Source: Quercus robur (taxonomy: Eukaryota > Streptophyta > Magnoliopsida > Fagales > Fagaceae). Taken from it: a stretch of DNA of 64,000 nucleotides. The position numbers were made by a program, and so were the translations under genes. The stretch lies in the NCBI RefSeq assembly GCF_932294415.1, contig NC_065539.1, forward strand, positions 54,331,501 through 54,395,500, in the 5' to 3' direction. Shown piece after piece: positions 23,302-34,953 of this stretch. Every line of letters begins with the position of its first letter. Within the stretch, counting starts at the first letter, position 1. The notes below the pieces were generated by a model that worked only from the letters and a program-made list of their open reading frames with translations, ran no database searches and was not told the DNA's origin.

Positions 23302-23911
23302 TGTAGGATTACTTAGGAATTATTATGCTTTCTTAGTATATTATCTCTTTCCTTCTTTTCTTCTCCATGAAATAAGAATTGTAAGTATGGTCAATGGGGC
23401 TATCATTTTAAGCGTTGGTTTCTAGTTAATCAGATTTGGCAAAATTATGTTCTCTCTATTTGTGCATTGTGCTACAGAAAAGTCAAATCAAACAAATCTA
23501 ATTTTTTTAAAAGAAATTTTAAAAACAGGTCAGATCACAAGTTTTTACTCTAGGTGAAATTCTCTGAATTTAGATCAAGTCCAATTTTACCATGTCTAAT
23601 TTTGGCTCACTAGTTTGTACAACTATGAAGCTAATTCCTCCCCCCCCCCCCCCCCCCCCACCCCCCAACCCAAAAAAATAAAAATAATGCTAGTAAACTA
23701 TTAATTGCAAATGTTGTAAGCTAAAAATGCTTACACGAATCATATTAAATTGTTATTATAGACGTCAATCATTTTTTTTGTGTTTTCAACCAAAAAAACG
23801 TTTAATGTTTAAATCTCTTTTACTACTTTTTTTTAATTTTAATTATAAAAAAATAAAAAATAAATAAAAACACACACACACATCTACATATTATGACAGA
23901 AACGAAGTATA
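23302..23911. other. Spacer with a long C-homopolymer
   Basis: It contains a run of ~19 C near 23641-23659 followed by short C tracts, and an (AC)n run near 23870. No gene is seen. Confidence 0.6.
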
Positions 23912-24641
23912 TGTTAAATGCACGAAATACGTTTTTTAGATATAAAATTAATTTATATAACATTCAGATGTTATTTGAGAACTTATTATAACTTATAAAG
24001 AGATATATACAACATAAGGCATTCTCTTTTTTGCTTTCTTTTTACTGTTGTTTCTTTCTAAAATTGCAAGTTTGCAACTTTTGCCCATCCCTAAAGGATA
24101 AGTCAAATCAGTCTTATGAGTTATGAGCATATTTGCCAAATACAACATCATATTGGCACGACATTAGTTGAACTCGGGCTTAGAAAGAAAATTTTGATAA
24201 TCTGTACGTAATATATTAGGTGCGTTATGTCAAAGAGAACTGTGCTATATAATTCTTTCTTTCAGTCAGGATTTTCTTTCTTCTTCTTATTTTTTAAATC
24301 CTGGGTTAGCCAAACTAACGTCTAAAAACTTTCTAATTTATTTAGAGGATTAGAGTTTAAGTTGCGAACCTCCAAAAGAGTCAATGACTTTCGGTTGCTA
24401 GCTCATCCTCACAGTTTCCGCTATAAAACTGCCATTAAACTTTATATTAAGTTTTAACCATAAAGTCAAATAAGAGGAACTCTTTAATTTAAGCATAAAA
24501 GAAGCTCTCCTCTCCAAACTTTTCTATTTATATGTTTGAATGAGAATTCATAAAACTATTGCATCATATTAGACAAAGGGAGTTCAGGCAGCTCATGACA
24601 GACCTATATAGGACAAAGGAGGATTCAGTGACTGACTGACT
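23912..24641. repeat. Direct repeat A, left copy (~730 bp)
   Basis: It starts TGTTAAATGCACGAAATA and ends TTCAGTGACTGACTGACT, and is almost identical to 25837-26558. It looks like ordinary host spacer, not transposon sequence. The right copy lacks 5 bp at two places (after AAAAGAG and within GCTCTCC). Confidence 0.93.
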
Positions 24642-24925
24642 CATGTAATACCTTGGTTCTGTCCAAAACTTGATATTGATGAGTAGTTGGTTTCCCCATA
24701 GGTTTGAGTCCGAAGACCATGCAATACCTTGATTCTGTCCAAAACTCAGTTTTTTTCTTCTAAGTAGTTGGTTTCCCCATAGGTTTGAGTCCGAGGACCA
24801 TGCAATACCTTGGTTCTGTCCAAAACTCAATTTTTCTTCTAAGTAGTTGGTTTCCCCATAGGTTTGAGTCCGAGGACCATGCAATACCTTAGTTCTGTCC
24901 AAAACTTGATATTTATAAGTAGTTA
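24642..24925. repeat. Tandem array, ~80 bp unit, 3-4 copies
   Basis: Units contain GTAGTTGGTTTCCCCATAGG, TTTGAGTCCGAGGACCATGC and AATACCTTGGTTCTGTCC, with starts near 24672, 24764, 24844 and a degenerate one near 24920. A partial unit sits at the junction with repeat A. On the minus strand it translates to repeated FGQNQGIAWSSDSNLWGNQL, but it is in a retroelement leader and unlikely to be a gene. Confidence 0.85.
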
Positions 24926-25145
24926 GGGGAATTAACCCCTCGGCTATGGCATGAGACCTTGGTTTTAGGGGAATTAGCTCCTCGGCCAAGCCCCTAGAAC
25001 CATCCGTGCGGCTGACACTACGAAACGTAGCCCCTAGTAAAGAAACATAGCCCCTAGTGGAACTTTACGCTAGAACACTACAACCGGCTGTTAGAAATGA
25101 CAAGGGAACTGTCTCGACCTACCGCCTATGCCAACACACAAGCCT

Positions 25146-25165
25146 TTCCCACAGATGGCGCCAAT
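25146..25165 (-). other. Primer-binding-site-like sequence
   Basis: It sits immediately inside the LTR and on the minus strand reads ATTGGCGCCATCTGTGGGAA. The placement, next to the LTR border, is the main evidence. The tRNA species was not determined. Confidence 0.6.
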
Positions 25166-25836
25166 TGTGAGGACACGATTCGTAACGACCCGTAACAGTG
25201 TTGGGTTTGCACGTAAAAAGGCCCAAACAATATCATTTATAGAGTGTGAGTTTGAAAGGCTAGGCTTTGGTCACAAGACAGTGGGTTTTTTGTGGTGGGC
25301 ATACGTAATTAAAATCATGTTCGCCCTAGGAGTCTTTCTCCTGGAGGCGGGCTGGGAGGCTCTGATTTTTAGCCATTTTTCCCAGCCCCTGCTCTGGATT
25401 GCTTACTTTTCCTTTTATACTAGCAGGTGTTCCTTATCCTTCGTCCACCTGTAGGATCGACTTTTCCAAGACTGATACTTATCCCATCAGCCCATATCCA
25501 GAGTAGTTGAGGGTGGTTGTAAAAGCTGGAGAGAATGGCTCTGTCAGGTGCAGAGTATTGAATGGCAGTAAGGGCAGCTTTCCCTGGTCGTTATACTTTC
25601 CAGTGTATCCTTCTCTATTGACCTAAATATTTTATATTTTTTCCAAACTGCTCCTATACCGTTTTTGCCCTTCCTTTCAGTGAGACCTTGGACATGCCGA
25701 GGACTGAATCGTCCTCGGCTGTGTCCCAAGACTATTTTGTACTCGTATTACCGAGCCTGGGCTATAACCTTCCTCGGCTCGGGCCTTGGGCCCCAATGAA
25801 TAAATGGGCCAGGACCACAAATTATTGGGCCCCACA
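25166..25836 (-). mobile_element. 5' LTR of the truncated retroelement
   Basis: On the minus strand it begins TGTGGGGCCCAATAATTTGT at 25836 and ends around GAATCGTGTCCTCACA at 25166. It contains GCCGAGGAC/GTCCTCGGC words and a TATA-like AGTATAAAAGG. It is related to the solo LTR at 21217-21969 but clearly diverged. No second LTR is present nearby. Confidence 0.8.
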
Positions 25837-26558
25837 TGTTAAATGCACGAAATATGTTTTTTCGATATAAAATTAATTTATATAACATTCAGATGTTATT
25901 TGAGAACTTATTATAACTTATAAAGAGATATATACAACATAAGGCATTCTCTTTTTTGCTTTCTTTTTACTGTTGTTTCTTTCTAGAATTGCAAGATTGC
26001 AACTTTTGCCCATCCCTAAAGGATAAGTCAAATTAGTCTTATGAGTTATGAGCATATTTGCCAAATACAACATCATATTGGCACGACATTAGTTGAACTC
26101 GGGCTTAGAAAGAAAATTTTGATAATTTGTACGTAATATATTAGGTGCATTATGTCAAAGAGAACTGTGCTATATAATTCTTTCTTTCAGTCAGGATTTT
26201 CTTTCTTCTTCTTATTTTTTAAATCCTGGCTTAGCCAAACTAACGTCTAAAAACTTTTCTAATTTATTTAGAGGATTAGAGTTTTAAGTTGCGAACCTCC
26301 AAAAGAGGACTTTCGGTTGCTAGCTCATCCTCACAGTTTCCGCTATAAAACTGCCATTAAACTTTATATTAAGTTTTAACCATAAAGTCAAATAAGAGGA
26401 ACTCTTTAATTTAAGCATAAAAGAAGCTCTCCAAACTTTCCTATTTATATGTTTGAATGAGAATTCATAAAACTATTGCATCATATTAGACAAAGGGAGT
26501 TAAGGCAGCTCATGACAGACCTATATAGGACAAAGGAGGATTCAGTGACTGACTGACT
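25837..26558. repeat. Direct repeat A, right copy (~722 bp)
   Basis: Second copy of 23912-24641, beginning exactly at the LTR border and ending at GACTGACTGACT, after which the sequences differ. It lies just beyond the 3' end of the minus-strand LESV gene. Confidence 0.93.
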
Positions 26559-26694
26559 TATTATGTTAAACATTATATTCTACCGAAGGAACTATGAATT
26601 TTACGTAATACATATTGACATCCTTTGTTTCTACAAAGGAATTTACATAAAGAAATAATAATATTAATAACTAAAACAAGAATAAAACCGTGGT

Positions 26695-29600
26695 TCATGA
26701 CATCTCAGATGGCTTCTGAACTTCCCGCAGCTGGACTGAGTTTTCAAAGCAGTGATAAAAACCGTAGTGAGGGTATCTTTCATACCATGTATCTTGTTGT
26801 GCATGTGTGTCCCAGTGCTCTCCACTGCTGCTCTTCCCATATTTGTGAACCCATCCAGAGCCATTGTGGCCTTCACCCCATGTTCGATTCCACCTTTCTC
26901 CATACTTACCTTCCCACCAAGTCTCTCCCTGCTTGACACCATGACTGTTGAGATCAAAGTTTTCATCCCATTTGTCACCCCATTTTGTCCAACCATCACC
27001 TTCACAGCGTTCAGCCCATTTGTCAGTGTATTTTATGCTGCCACCATGCCCATCATACTTCTCACCCCACCTGCCAATAGCACCAAAAATGAACTCATAA
27101 ATACAGGAACAAGTTTATCTGGAAAATAACAAAAAGATGTTGTGATCTCTTGAGAGACATCGGCAGATTTTGAATCAATAAGTTACTATTAACTCCCTGA
27201 ATGAGAATTTGTCAGGATGGGAAGACAACAAAATCATGACTCATGGCATGACATATGAGCAGTTTCATGTGAGCTACATCTCAAGGAAGAAAGATTAAAA
27301 CCGGTTAACCTGGCCGCACTCGATGTTATGTCCTCTAAAAGAAGTAATTGAAATAATCACCATCTGGTAAAAGCTTTCAACAATACCCTAGAGAAGCCAC
27401 AGAAGCCACTAAAAACACCAACTACAAAAGAATGTAGCTCTAGGACTTGGAATTGTCAGAAGGTTACAGAAGAGTTGCGCCGATTATACCATTCATTGTA
27501 AAGAGGACCAACAAGATCAATGTGCACTCATGGTCAACTCACAGGTCTTTTTTAAGTTTCATCCAAATCCAATCTACTTTTATTGGGGAAAAAAAGGTCT
27601 TTAAACAGTCAAAATATTGTGGTGACTCTAGGATTGTTATTTATACAAGTTGCATACAATAGGGAACCAGAGCACAAAGTTTGATTCAATTCAAACATGA
27701 GGTTTGGTACCTTTCATGCCAAATATGGGCATGACCAGCCTCCAGGAGTGTGTTGGGATCAATGCTGCACCACTTGTGGGCCCATTTTTCCGCTTGGCCA
27801 GAAGCATCATAATGTTCCCACCATTTCTCTTGCCACTCATCGCCATTTCCATTCTTTCCCCACTTGTCTGCAGTTTTCTCAAGATGAACAAGCCCACACT
27901 CCTTCACAGATAAAACTCAGAGTTCAGTTCTTTGTAATCTATTTTGCCAGAGTCAAAAGTAAATATATAAACATAAGCATCAAAACAGTCTATTTTTTCT
28001 ACCTAAATTTAGCATCAGGAGAGTGCAGAACAAAAAGGGAACAACTGAAGAAGAATTTTTAAGAATGCAGCCCATATCAATGCAACCCAGATTGTTAAAA
28101 GTTAAAAATTTTCCAAAAAAAGAAAAGAAAAGAAAAGAGAGAGCCTTAAGGCATGCTCTGGTGGTGCTTGAAGCCATAGATGTAGGATACATTCTGATTA
28201 AGCAGGCAATGATTGCAAGCTAACCCCCAGGAACCGGTCTTACACAAAGTATGGTTATCTAGCTACCAAAAGTAACCAATTTGCAGATCAGAAATAAATT
28301 ATTTTTTTATTGGTGAGTTACACACATACCCAATGGGCTTTGAACTCATGAACTCACCCTCCATCTTGGTGTTACAAGGAAAAGGAGGTGCTATTTGAAC
28401 TGGAGCTCATTGGCAGTTCAGAAATAAAACTTTTTACTAACCTTTCTTTCTTTCTTTTTTATAAATAAAAATTTTTACTAACCTGCCGCATTGATTCTCT
28501 CCAATATTCACGCCAAATATTTCCAGTGGCATCACGTCCTGATTTTTCTGAACCAAGTTCCTTGTATCCAAACTCATCAGCAGCCTCCCAAAACTTCTCT
28601 TGCCACTCAACAACTTGGTCAGCACTGACACCTCTGGTCATTGTCCATCTGCAAATCACACCATCAGGTCTTTGCTCAATTCCTGTCTCCTTCCACCATC
28701 TTGAGCCATCAGGATTCACTCCAAGGGGTGTCTGCCCATCCATCTTATGAAGTGCATGAGCTGCTTCTGCTGCATGTGCTGAAAATTGGACACCATGTTC
28801 ACGTTCCTCTTCTAAGTAAGGTGTCCCCAAACTGGCCTCTGAGGTTTCCACTTTTTCAACATCTATGAATGATTGAAGGGGTGGAAGAGTATAGTTGGGG
28901 TTGCTTTCAGAGAGTGTACTCTCAAATGGAATTGAGAGAACACCCACAGACCAATCCTTCTCAACAACAGGGTTGTTTGAAGTTGGATACACCGAAGATC
29001 TTCCAGCTATCTGCATGTCATTGACATCATCTGAACTAATATCACTATTCACCGGGGGTGCCCAGGACCAAAAATCTGGACCTGGAGTTCCACTTTGAGA
29101 GCTTTCTGACTGAGGCACAAATATGCTCTCATTCTGAGTACCTTGTTCAATTCAAAAGTTGCAATTGTATTATGAAGAACATTGCATCATATGGTTGCAC
29201 AAAAACAAACACACGCACAAAAAGACTACTAACATGTGGCTGAGTTGAATGTCCTGCATCTAAGAGTAGCAGGCAAGTACCATAAGCACTTGTAGTGTCC
29301 GTGTAAGTATGAGACACTGGATCTGGCCTACTTCTATTTGTTTTACACAAAAAATTTTCATTGTTGAACAAGCATACAATACAAGTCATAAGTAGGACAA
29401 CCATATGGGGTGATTTGATTTCAAAGTAGAACCAAAATGTGCCTCTAATGATTCTTCATATGTCATTGCTTAGTGCTTAGTGCTTGCCCTTTCAATCACC
29501 GGCCTCAAAACCAATATCAGTCTCAACATTGGGCGTTCTAGCTAAAATGCAAAACTAACAAATCTAAATACTACTGTTTGTTATCCTCATTTTTTTTTTT

Positions 29601-30447
29601 CTTTTTTAAAAATGTAATCTCTTCATCAAATTTACAATTTTTTTTTTTCCAATACCAAGAAGAACATTACCCCTAATAGTCTCCTCAGGCTTATCCTACA
29701 AATTCACGTTTTTTGTTGTAAGTTGTAACAACAGCGGACAAGAAGCTTAATTTTGATATTGATATAATAAGAAGTTGCAATAAGCATACTTTTTTTGTGT
29801 AGTGATATCGCTAGCAATCATAAAACTTCCAAAAAAAATCAAAAATGGAACCCCATTTCCAAAACTCCTAGCAACAATAAAAAAATATATTCGAATAAAA
29901 TTGGAACACAGAGTGAGTCCAATTTACCTTGTTGCTTAGCAGGCAATCCAGTAGCATCAGTGTCAGTGTTCAAGTGTTGAAAAAGGGTTTGTGGTCTGGA
30001 GGCGTTCTCGTTGAGAATGGCGCGAGCGGCAGCGATGGCGGCGGCGGCACGATCGATGACCTGCATTCGCTGGATTCGATCGCGCTCCTCCTTAGACACT
30101 TGGAGAATCTTGTGGAACTCGAGGGTCTTCTTCTCCAAATCTTCATGGTCATTAGGATTAGGAGGAGGAGGAGGAGGAGGTGAGTTATGAGCGATATTTT
30201 GAAAGTCGATGGACTTTCTCTCATTGTCGACTGCGTTCTTCCACATGTGGAGGTAGGAGTCGTCGCCATCCGAAACCCTAACTCTCAGCCTCGATCTGCT
30301 TCTTGTTGATCTCTCACCCACACCCAGTAAATGTAGATCATGTAATGGTAGTACTGCTACTAGTGGGTGTTTTTGTGAGTGAGTGTGTGTGTTTGGTGGA
30401 AGAAGTTGGAGCGCGCGTGGATTGACGCTGCCGATATGGGACGCCAT
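26695..30447 (-). CDS. LESV: LIKE EARLY STARVATION (LESV), starch-granule protein
   Basis: LESV acts in the chloroplast stroma on starch granules, where it helps order amylopectin glucans; with ESV1 it controls starch turnover. Exons in transcript order are 29928-30447, 28483-29141, 27711-27901 and 26695-27070, giving 581 residues with GT-AG borders and consistent phases. Residues 1 to ~55 are a likely transit peptide (Arg/Ser-rich). A poly-Pro run lies near residue 90, and an acidic/Ala-rich helical stretch (KEERDRIQRMQVIDRAAAAI) follows. The C-terminal half is the tryptophan-rich glucan-binding domain, with repeats such as EYWRESM, DKWGKNGNGDEWQEKWWE, WGEKYDGHGGS, KWAERCEGDGWTKWGDKW and ETWWEGKYGERWNRTWGEG. 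The ~580-residue length and long N-terminal region favour LESV over ESV1 (about 430). Small ORFs on the opposite strand are shadows. No breaks are seen. Confidence 0.9.
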
Positions 30448-31572
30448 TTTTATCACTTCACTACTATTATTATTATTATTTGGGAAAGATTGGGGTAATC
30501 GGGTTTTTGGAGTTCGAAAGTGCGAAGGAGAGTGAGAAGTGGCGGTGGATTTTATTTTTTGAAACTATTTATTTATTTATTTATTATTGCAAGTTGAGAG
30601 TTGAGAGAGGAAGCCGTACTTTTTGAGCTTGGGGACAGTGGGGGCTTTCAGTTTCAGTTGGATTTCATTTGTTTGGGTAAATCTCTCTTTATTTATCAAA
30701 TGCTATCTATCTTTGATTCTTTTATTTTCCTTTCTACTTTCTTTATTTATTTATTTATTATTATTATTATTAATTAAAGAGGGAAATTTTCGTGTGATCC
30801 AAGGAAGGTTGTGATGCTGAATCGATGCCTCTTTTTCATTAAATGTTATTTTGACACCTGGTCCAAATCTACTGGTTTCTTTATGTTATTGGACGGTGGG
30901 TTTTGGACACGTGGCATTTCTTGGCAGAGGGAGAAGAATAAGACAGACACACACACACGAGCACGTACTTGAGTTCCTATCCTCCTACGGAAGGAAAAAA
31001 TTTTGTGACGAGCACAAAAGAAAAATAAAAGAAAGCTTGGGACCCATAAAAAAAAAAAAAAAAAGCTTGTGAGGAAGAAAGAATAATAATAAGATATTGC
31101 TTTGGAGTTTGGCCTGCCCAGCTGTAATATTTATACGGCTATTTAACAGATTTCTCCTGTTTAAACCACTTTTTTTTTTTTTTTCAAAATACCCTTACAG
31201 TCTATGTTTAAGTAGAGGTAAAATTTGGTAAAATATTATCTACAAAATAAGACCATTCTCCCAATACATTTACGTTAGTTTTCAAATTCAAATTGCATCT
31301 TCTTCAATTCTCCAATTCTCTCAATTCTGTGTTAATCTTCTTTTCACTATTATTATCATTGTTAAGAAACTCCTCTCACCCACCTCTTTGCTTCAAATTT
31401 CACTACAAACAACAACAACAACAAAAGATAGATTTGAGGTAAGCTCTTTCTCAAATCAAATCTCAGCCCTCTCTCTCTCTCTCTCACTTTTTTATTTCTA
31501 CATTTCTCACTTCAATTTCTCTCTCTCTATTTGGCCATGTTTTGCTTATTGTTATTTCGAGACTTACTGGAT
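30448..31572. other. LESV promoter side and spacer; possible leader exon
   Basis: The upstream region of LESV comes first, with TTTATTTATTTAT and ATTATT repeats. On the plus strand, 31300-31440 is CT-rich, carries CAACAACAACAACAAAAG and ends at a good donor (GAG|GTAAGCTC near 31438). It looks like the untranslated first exon of a plus-strand gene, but no coding continuation could be joined to it. Confidence 0.35.
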
Positions 31573-31885
31573 CAGTGGCGACGCCACGTTATGGTCAGGG
31601 TGTTCCCAGGAACACCCTAGCCTGAAAAAAAAAATTATATATAATAATTAAAATTTTTTTATTTGTTTACCCTTAAAAATAAATTAGGAACACCCTTAAT
31701 AAAAATTAGAAACACCCTCAAATTAAAAAAAAATAAAATTATTTGTTCTACTTTCAAGCAAAAAAAAAACGAACAGCAAGCCCAACAATAGCAACCCACG
31801 AATTCTAAAAAATAAAAAACCAAACCCCAATACAGAGCAAATCACTAAATCAGAAACCTCAAATCACTAAAAGCTAAAGCAAACC

Positions 31886-32278
31886 CTAAGCTCCCAGAAT
31901 CTCCTTCACAGTCCCACTAAGATCCTTCGCCATAGACCTAGGCTTCATCACCTTAGCGATCTCGATGACATCATCGAGCGAGATGTTACCGTTGTGCTTG
32001 ATGTTCTTCGTCTTCTTCCAGTCGCGCTCCAGCTCCTTCAGCGCCTTGATGACCAGCGTAGCGGCGGAGGGCACCATGAACACCTTGGTCTGACGGTTCT
32101 AGACCGTTAGCTTGACCATTACGCGGAGGCCCTTCTAGTCCTTGGCGATTTCCTTGGCTATGTCTTCTTTGATCTTCTTCAGGGAGAGACCCAGTGGACC
32201 GATTGCCACTCCGACCTCACCTTCGATGACTTGGACGTACACATCCACCACTTGTGAGGAATCGAGCTTTGGAGGCAT
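31886..32278 (-). pseudogene. RPL12: 60S ribosomal protein L12 pseudogene
   Basis: The intact gene would encode the L12 protein of the ribosomal stalk base. The reading frame starts [20 protein letters not shown] and continues with [20 protein letters not shown] and [19 protein letters not shown], all clear L12 motifs. Two TAG stops interrupt it, near 32134 and 32101, one of them where the family has Gln in LTVQNRQ. The frame ends at [10 protein letters not shown] instead of running ~35 residues further, so the C-terminus is lost. There are no introns and no poly-A tail. It lies wholly inside the hAT-like element, which suggests capture. It cannot make a normal protein. Confidence 0.88.
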
Positions 32279-32642
32279 CTTTTGGGTTTTTGGTGGTGGA
32301 GCTTAGGGTTTGAGGAGCTTGTATGAAATAGCTATGGGGGTGCTGTGAAAGTGAGTCGGAGAAACTGTGAGGTATTTCATTTTTCTAACTTTTCTCTCTT
32401 TTTCTCTCGGACTCTCTCTCAGTCTCTCAGTCTCTCTCTCTTTTTATATGAAATCACTGAAATGAAATGAATGAGAGTGTAACACCCGAACCTAATTTCA
32501 TAATTAATTTTATGGGTTTATATGCATGTCATTATCTTAAATACTTTTAAGTGCATGAAGCTTTGATATTGTGATATTATAGAACATATATGCTTTTTTA
32601 ATGTGATGGATATAACTTTATAAAGGTAAGGATATATATATG

Positions 32643-32675
<33 letters not shown>

Positions 32676-33970
32676 ATGCAAAGTGATATTATTTTTGTAG
32701 AAAAGTGTGAGTGTGAATGCAAGAAATTATTTTTGTAGAAAGGTGTGAGTGTGAATGCAAGAAAATTGGAAAAGTGGGTGGTGAGATTTTTCCTAAGCTC
32801 CACACGTATTCCACCCAAAGTCCCCATCTTTTATCCCCTTTTTGCTGCCCCAAAAGTCTTCCCCTTATCTCCTTTTCTTGGCTGCACCAGACAGAAAGTC
32901 CAGCCCTCTTTCCCTACTCTTTTCCTTGTTCTTTGTTTCTTTCTTCTCTCCTTCTTACATGGCAGCCCTCCTTTTCTCACCAAAACAAAATATCCCTCTC
33001 TAAAGAAGAAATTAAAGGGTTAACACTAAAATTTCAGCTTCAAATTTGTTAAACATTGTACATGTTATTGTGTGTGTTTATGGTCTGACCAACCAAGTTT
33101 TTGCAATCACTTTCAATTATGTGCAAACTAAATTTGTTGCTTGAAATTTTGTGGAGAATGCAAAATTTTGTTTTTGGGAATAATGGGCTTAAAATTCTTG
33201 TTTGGAAAATCATATCATCTCATACTCATGCATTTTTGTTCTTAAATTTCAATACTTTGAGTCAAATCAACTTGTTTTAAAAAATTGTGTTTTTCCTGAA
33301 AAATATGGTGAGCCTCTGCCTGATTCGATCAGTCCATTTTGTTTTTCGACCGATCGAAATTTTTAAAATTTTAAAAGTTTTGAGAGAGGGAGTCTTTGTC
33401 TATTTCGATTGGTCGAGGTTGATTTTCGACCGATCAAAACTCGTATATCAGGTTTTTTAAAAAGCTGAATTGGACTTTTTCAAAGTCACTATTCAAACTT
33501 TTTCAAGCTTTTCTCTCTCTCCACGTTGGCTCTTGGCTCCACCATCAAATTTTTGTCGTTTTCCTTCAAGATTTTTGCAAGGTTTTTGTCCTTAGAAGCC
33601 GGTAAGACCCTTTTGCCCTTCTTTTTCAAGTTTATTTCTTGATTTCATGCATTCTCATGGGTATTTTCGGCATCTTTAAACTTTTTGGGGTTTTTGATAA
33701 TTCAAGCCAATTCTTGTGTAATTGATCAATGGGTTTTTGTGCCATGATGTTATATTGATGTTCCCTATAGTTTAATTTGATCAATTTTGTGGTTTCTAAA
33801 AAATTGAAAATTCTAGGGTTTTGAATTTGATCCGAATTAGGGATTTTGTCAAATTGGCTTAAATTGATGAAATTGGCTTCTTCAATTGATGTATTTGGTC
33901 ATTATTTTTGTTATTATATCATGTGTAATGATCTATTCGTCAATTTTTTTTTTTTTTTAAATTGATCAAG

Positions 33971-33982
33971 TGGTATCAGAGC
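33971..33982 (+). other. Primer binding site, copy I
   Basis: TGGTATCAGAGC, complementary to the 3' end of plant initiator Met-tRNA. It lies two bases after a ...GATCA end, as in copy II. Confidence 0.88.
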
Positions 33983-34041
33983 GGGTTGCTCTTTTGTTTT
34001 AGATCTTTTGATCTAAGAGCTGATCCTTGACCCCTGTTGTC

Positions 34042-34953
34042 ATGGATAATTTGAAGTGTCTTTCTGATCATGTTTCTGCTGATTTTATTGATGCTTGTGA
34101 AACTCTTCGTAAGGAATTATTGAAATCTATGAAAATTGCTAAGAAATTCAAGGAAGAGTTAAAATTGGCTAATCTTGAAAAAGAGGAATTGATTGTTAGA
34201 TTAGATGAATCTAATAAAAAGAATGAATTTTTGAGAAATCAAATTTCCTCTCAAGATGAGAAGATGAAAAGCTTGGATCAAGAGTTAGTTGAATCTAGGA
34301 CCAAAATTGAAAATTTGACGAGTACTAAGCCTACTGTTGATAACAGAAGTGTTTCTGTTTCTCTTAAGCCTAAAACTGAAAAAGTTTATATCCCTCTTTT
34401 TAAGAGGAATAATAAAGAAAATGCTTATTTTGCTAGGTTAGACAAAGGTAAAAGTTCTGATGTTGACGCTGAAGTTTCTAAACCTAAGTCTAAACCTATT
34501 GTTAGAGAGCATAATAAATCTGTTTTTGTGCCTACCTGTCACCTTTGTGGTGTTGTTGGTCATATTAGACCAAATTGTTCTTTGTTGAGGCAAAAACCAA
34601 AATCTGAGACTAGATTTGATGTTAGGAATACTGATGTTCCTAAATTTGTTCATGTCTGCCACTTTTGTGGTGTCCATGGTCACATTCGTCCTAATTGTCA
34701 TAAACTGAAATTTAAGCATTCTGTGTTTCAATCTAGGATATGTGATGATATTTTTCCTGCCATAAGTCCATATAAATTGTTTCATATTATTTTGAAAAAT
34801 TTAAGCTTGTTGGCTTGTGAAAGGAATTTGCAGGATTTCAATCTGTCTCAGAAAATTGGTGTAATCCCTCAAATACACTCTGCTTCACATGGATTTTCAC
34901 CTACAAAGCCGAAGACTCGTGCTATATGGGTGAGAAAAGATTCTCCAAGGTGA
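34042..34953 (+). CDS. Gag-like protein with two CCHC zinc knuckles, copy I
   Basis: 303 residues, uninterrupted. The N-terminal ~110 residues are charged and helical, probably coiled coil (KFKEELKLANLEKEELIVRL followed by further heptad-like segments). A Lys/Ser-rich linker follows, then two CX2CX4HX4C knuckles: CHLCGVVGHIRPNC and CHFCGVHGHIRPNC. It ends KTRAIWVRKDSPR. Such knuckles bind the element's RNA during particle formation. The ATG at 34042 is preceded by TTGACCCCTGTTGTC, also found before the start in copy II (51132), so the start context is conserved. No capsid domain is obvious and no pol follows. Expression is unknown. Confidence 0.8.
   Translation: MDNLKCLSDHVSADFIDACETLRKELLKSMKIAKKFKEELKLANLEKEELIVRLDESNKKNEFLRNQISSQDEKMKSLDQELVESRTKIENLTSTKPTVDNRSVSVSLKPKTEKVYIPLFKRNNKENAYFARLDKGKSSDVDAEVSKPKSKPIVREHNKSVFVPTCHLCGVVGHIRPNCSLLRQKPKSETRFDVRNTDVPKFVHVCHFCGVHGHIRPNCHKLKFKHSVFQSRICDDIFPAISPYKLFHIILKNLSLLACERNLQDFNLSQKIGVIPQIHSASHGFSPTKPKTRAIWVRKDSPR

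Larger units (their letters stand above)
24642..25165 (-). mobile_element. 5' internal part of a truncated LTR retroelement
   Basis: On the minus strand this follows the LTR directly. The first bases after the LTR are ATTGGCGCCATCTGTGGGAA, a primer-binding-site-like sequence seen in plant Ty3-type elements. The leader carries GCCCCTAG repeats and then a tandem array. No gag or pol is left; the element stops abruptly where it meets direct repeat A. Confidence 0.7.

Noticed and set aside
23641-23659. C19 run as a telomere-like or special structure
   Set aside because: A simple homopolymer followed by short C tracts, without a telomere repeat unit. It could also be a sequencing-prone tract.
26625-27129. 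Plus-strand ORFs opposite LESV exon 4
   Set aside because: They are antisense shadows of a tryptophan-rich exon, with no domain and no splice support.
31886-32278. Functional RPL12 gene
   Set aside because: Two in-frame TAG codons and loss of the last ~35 residues.
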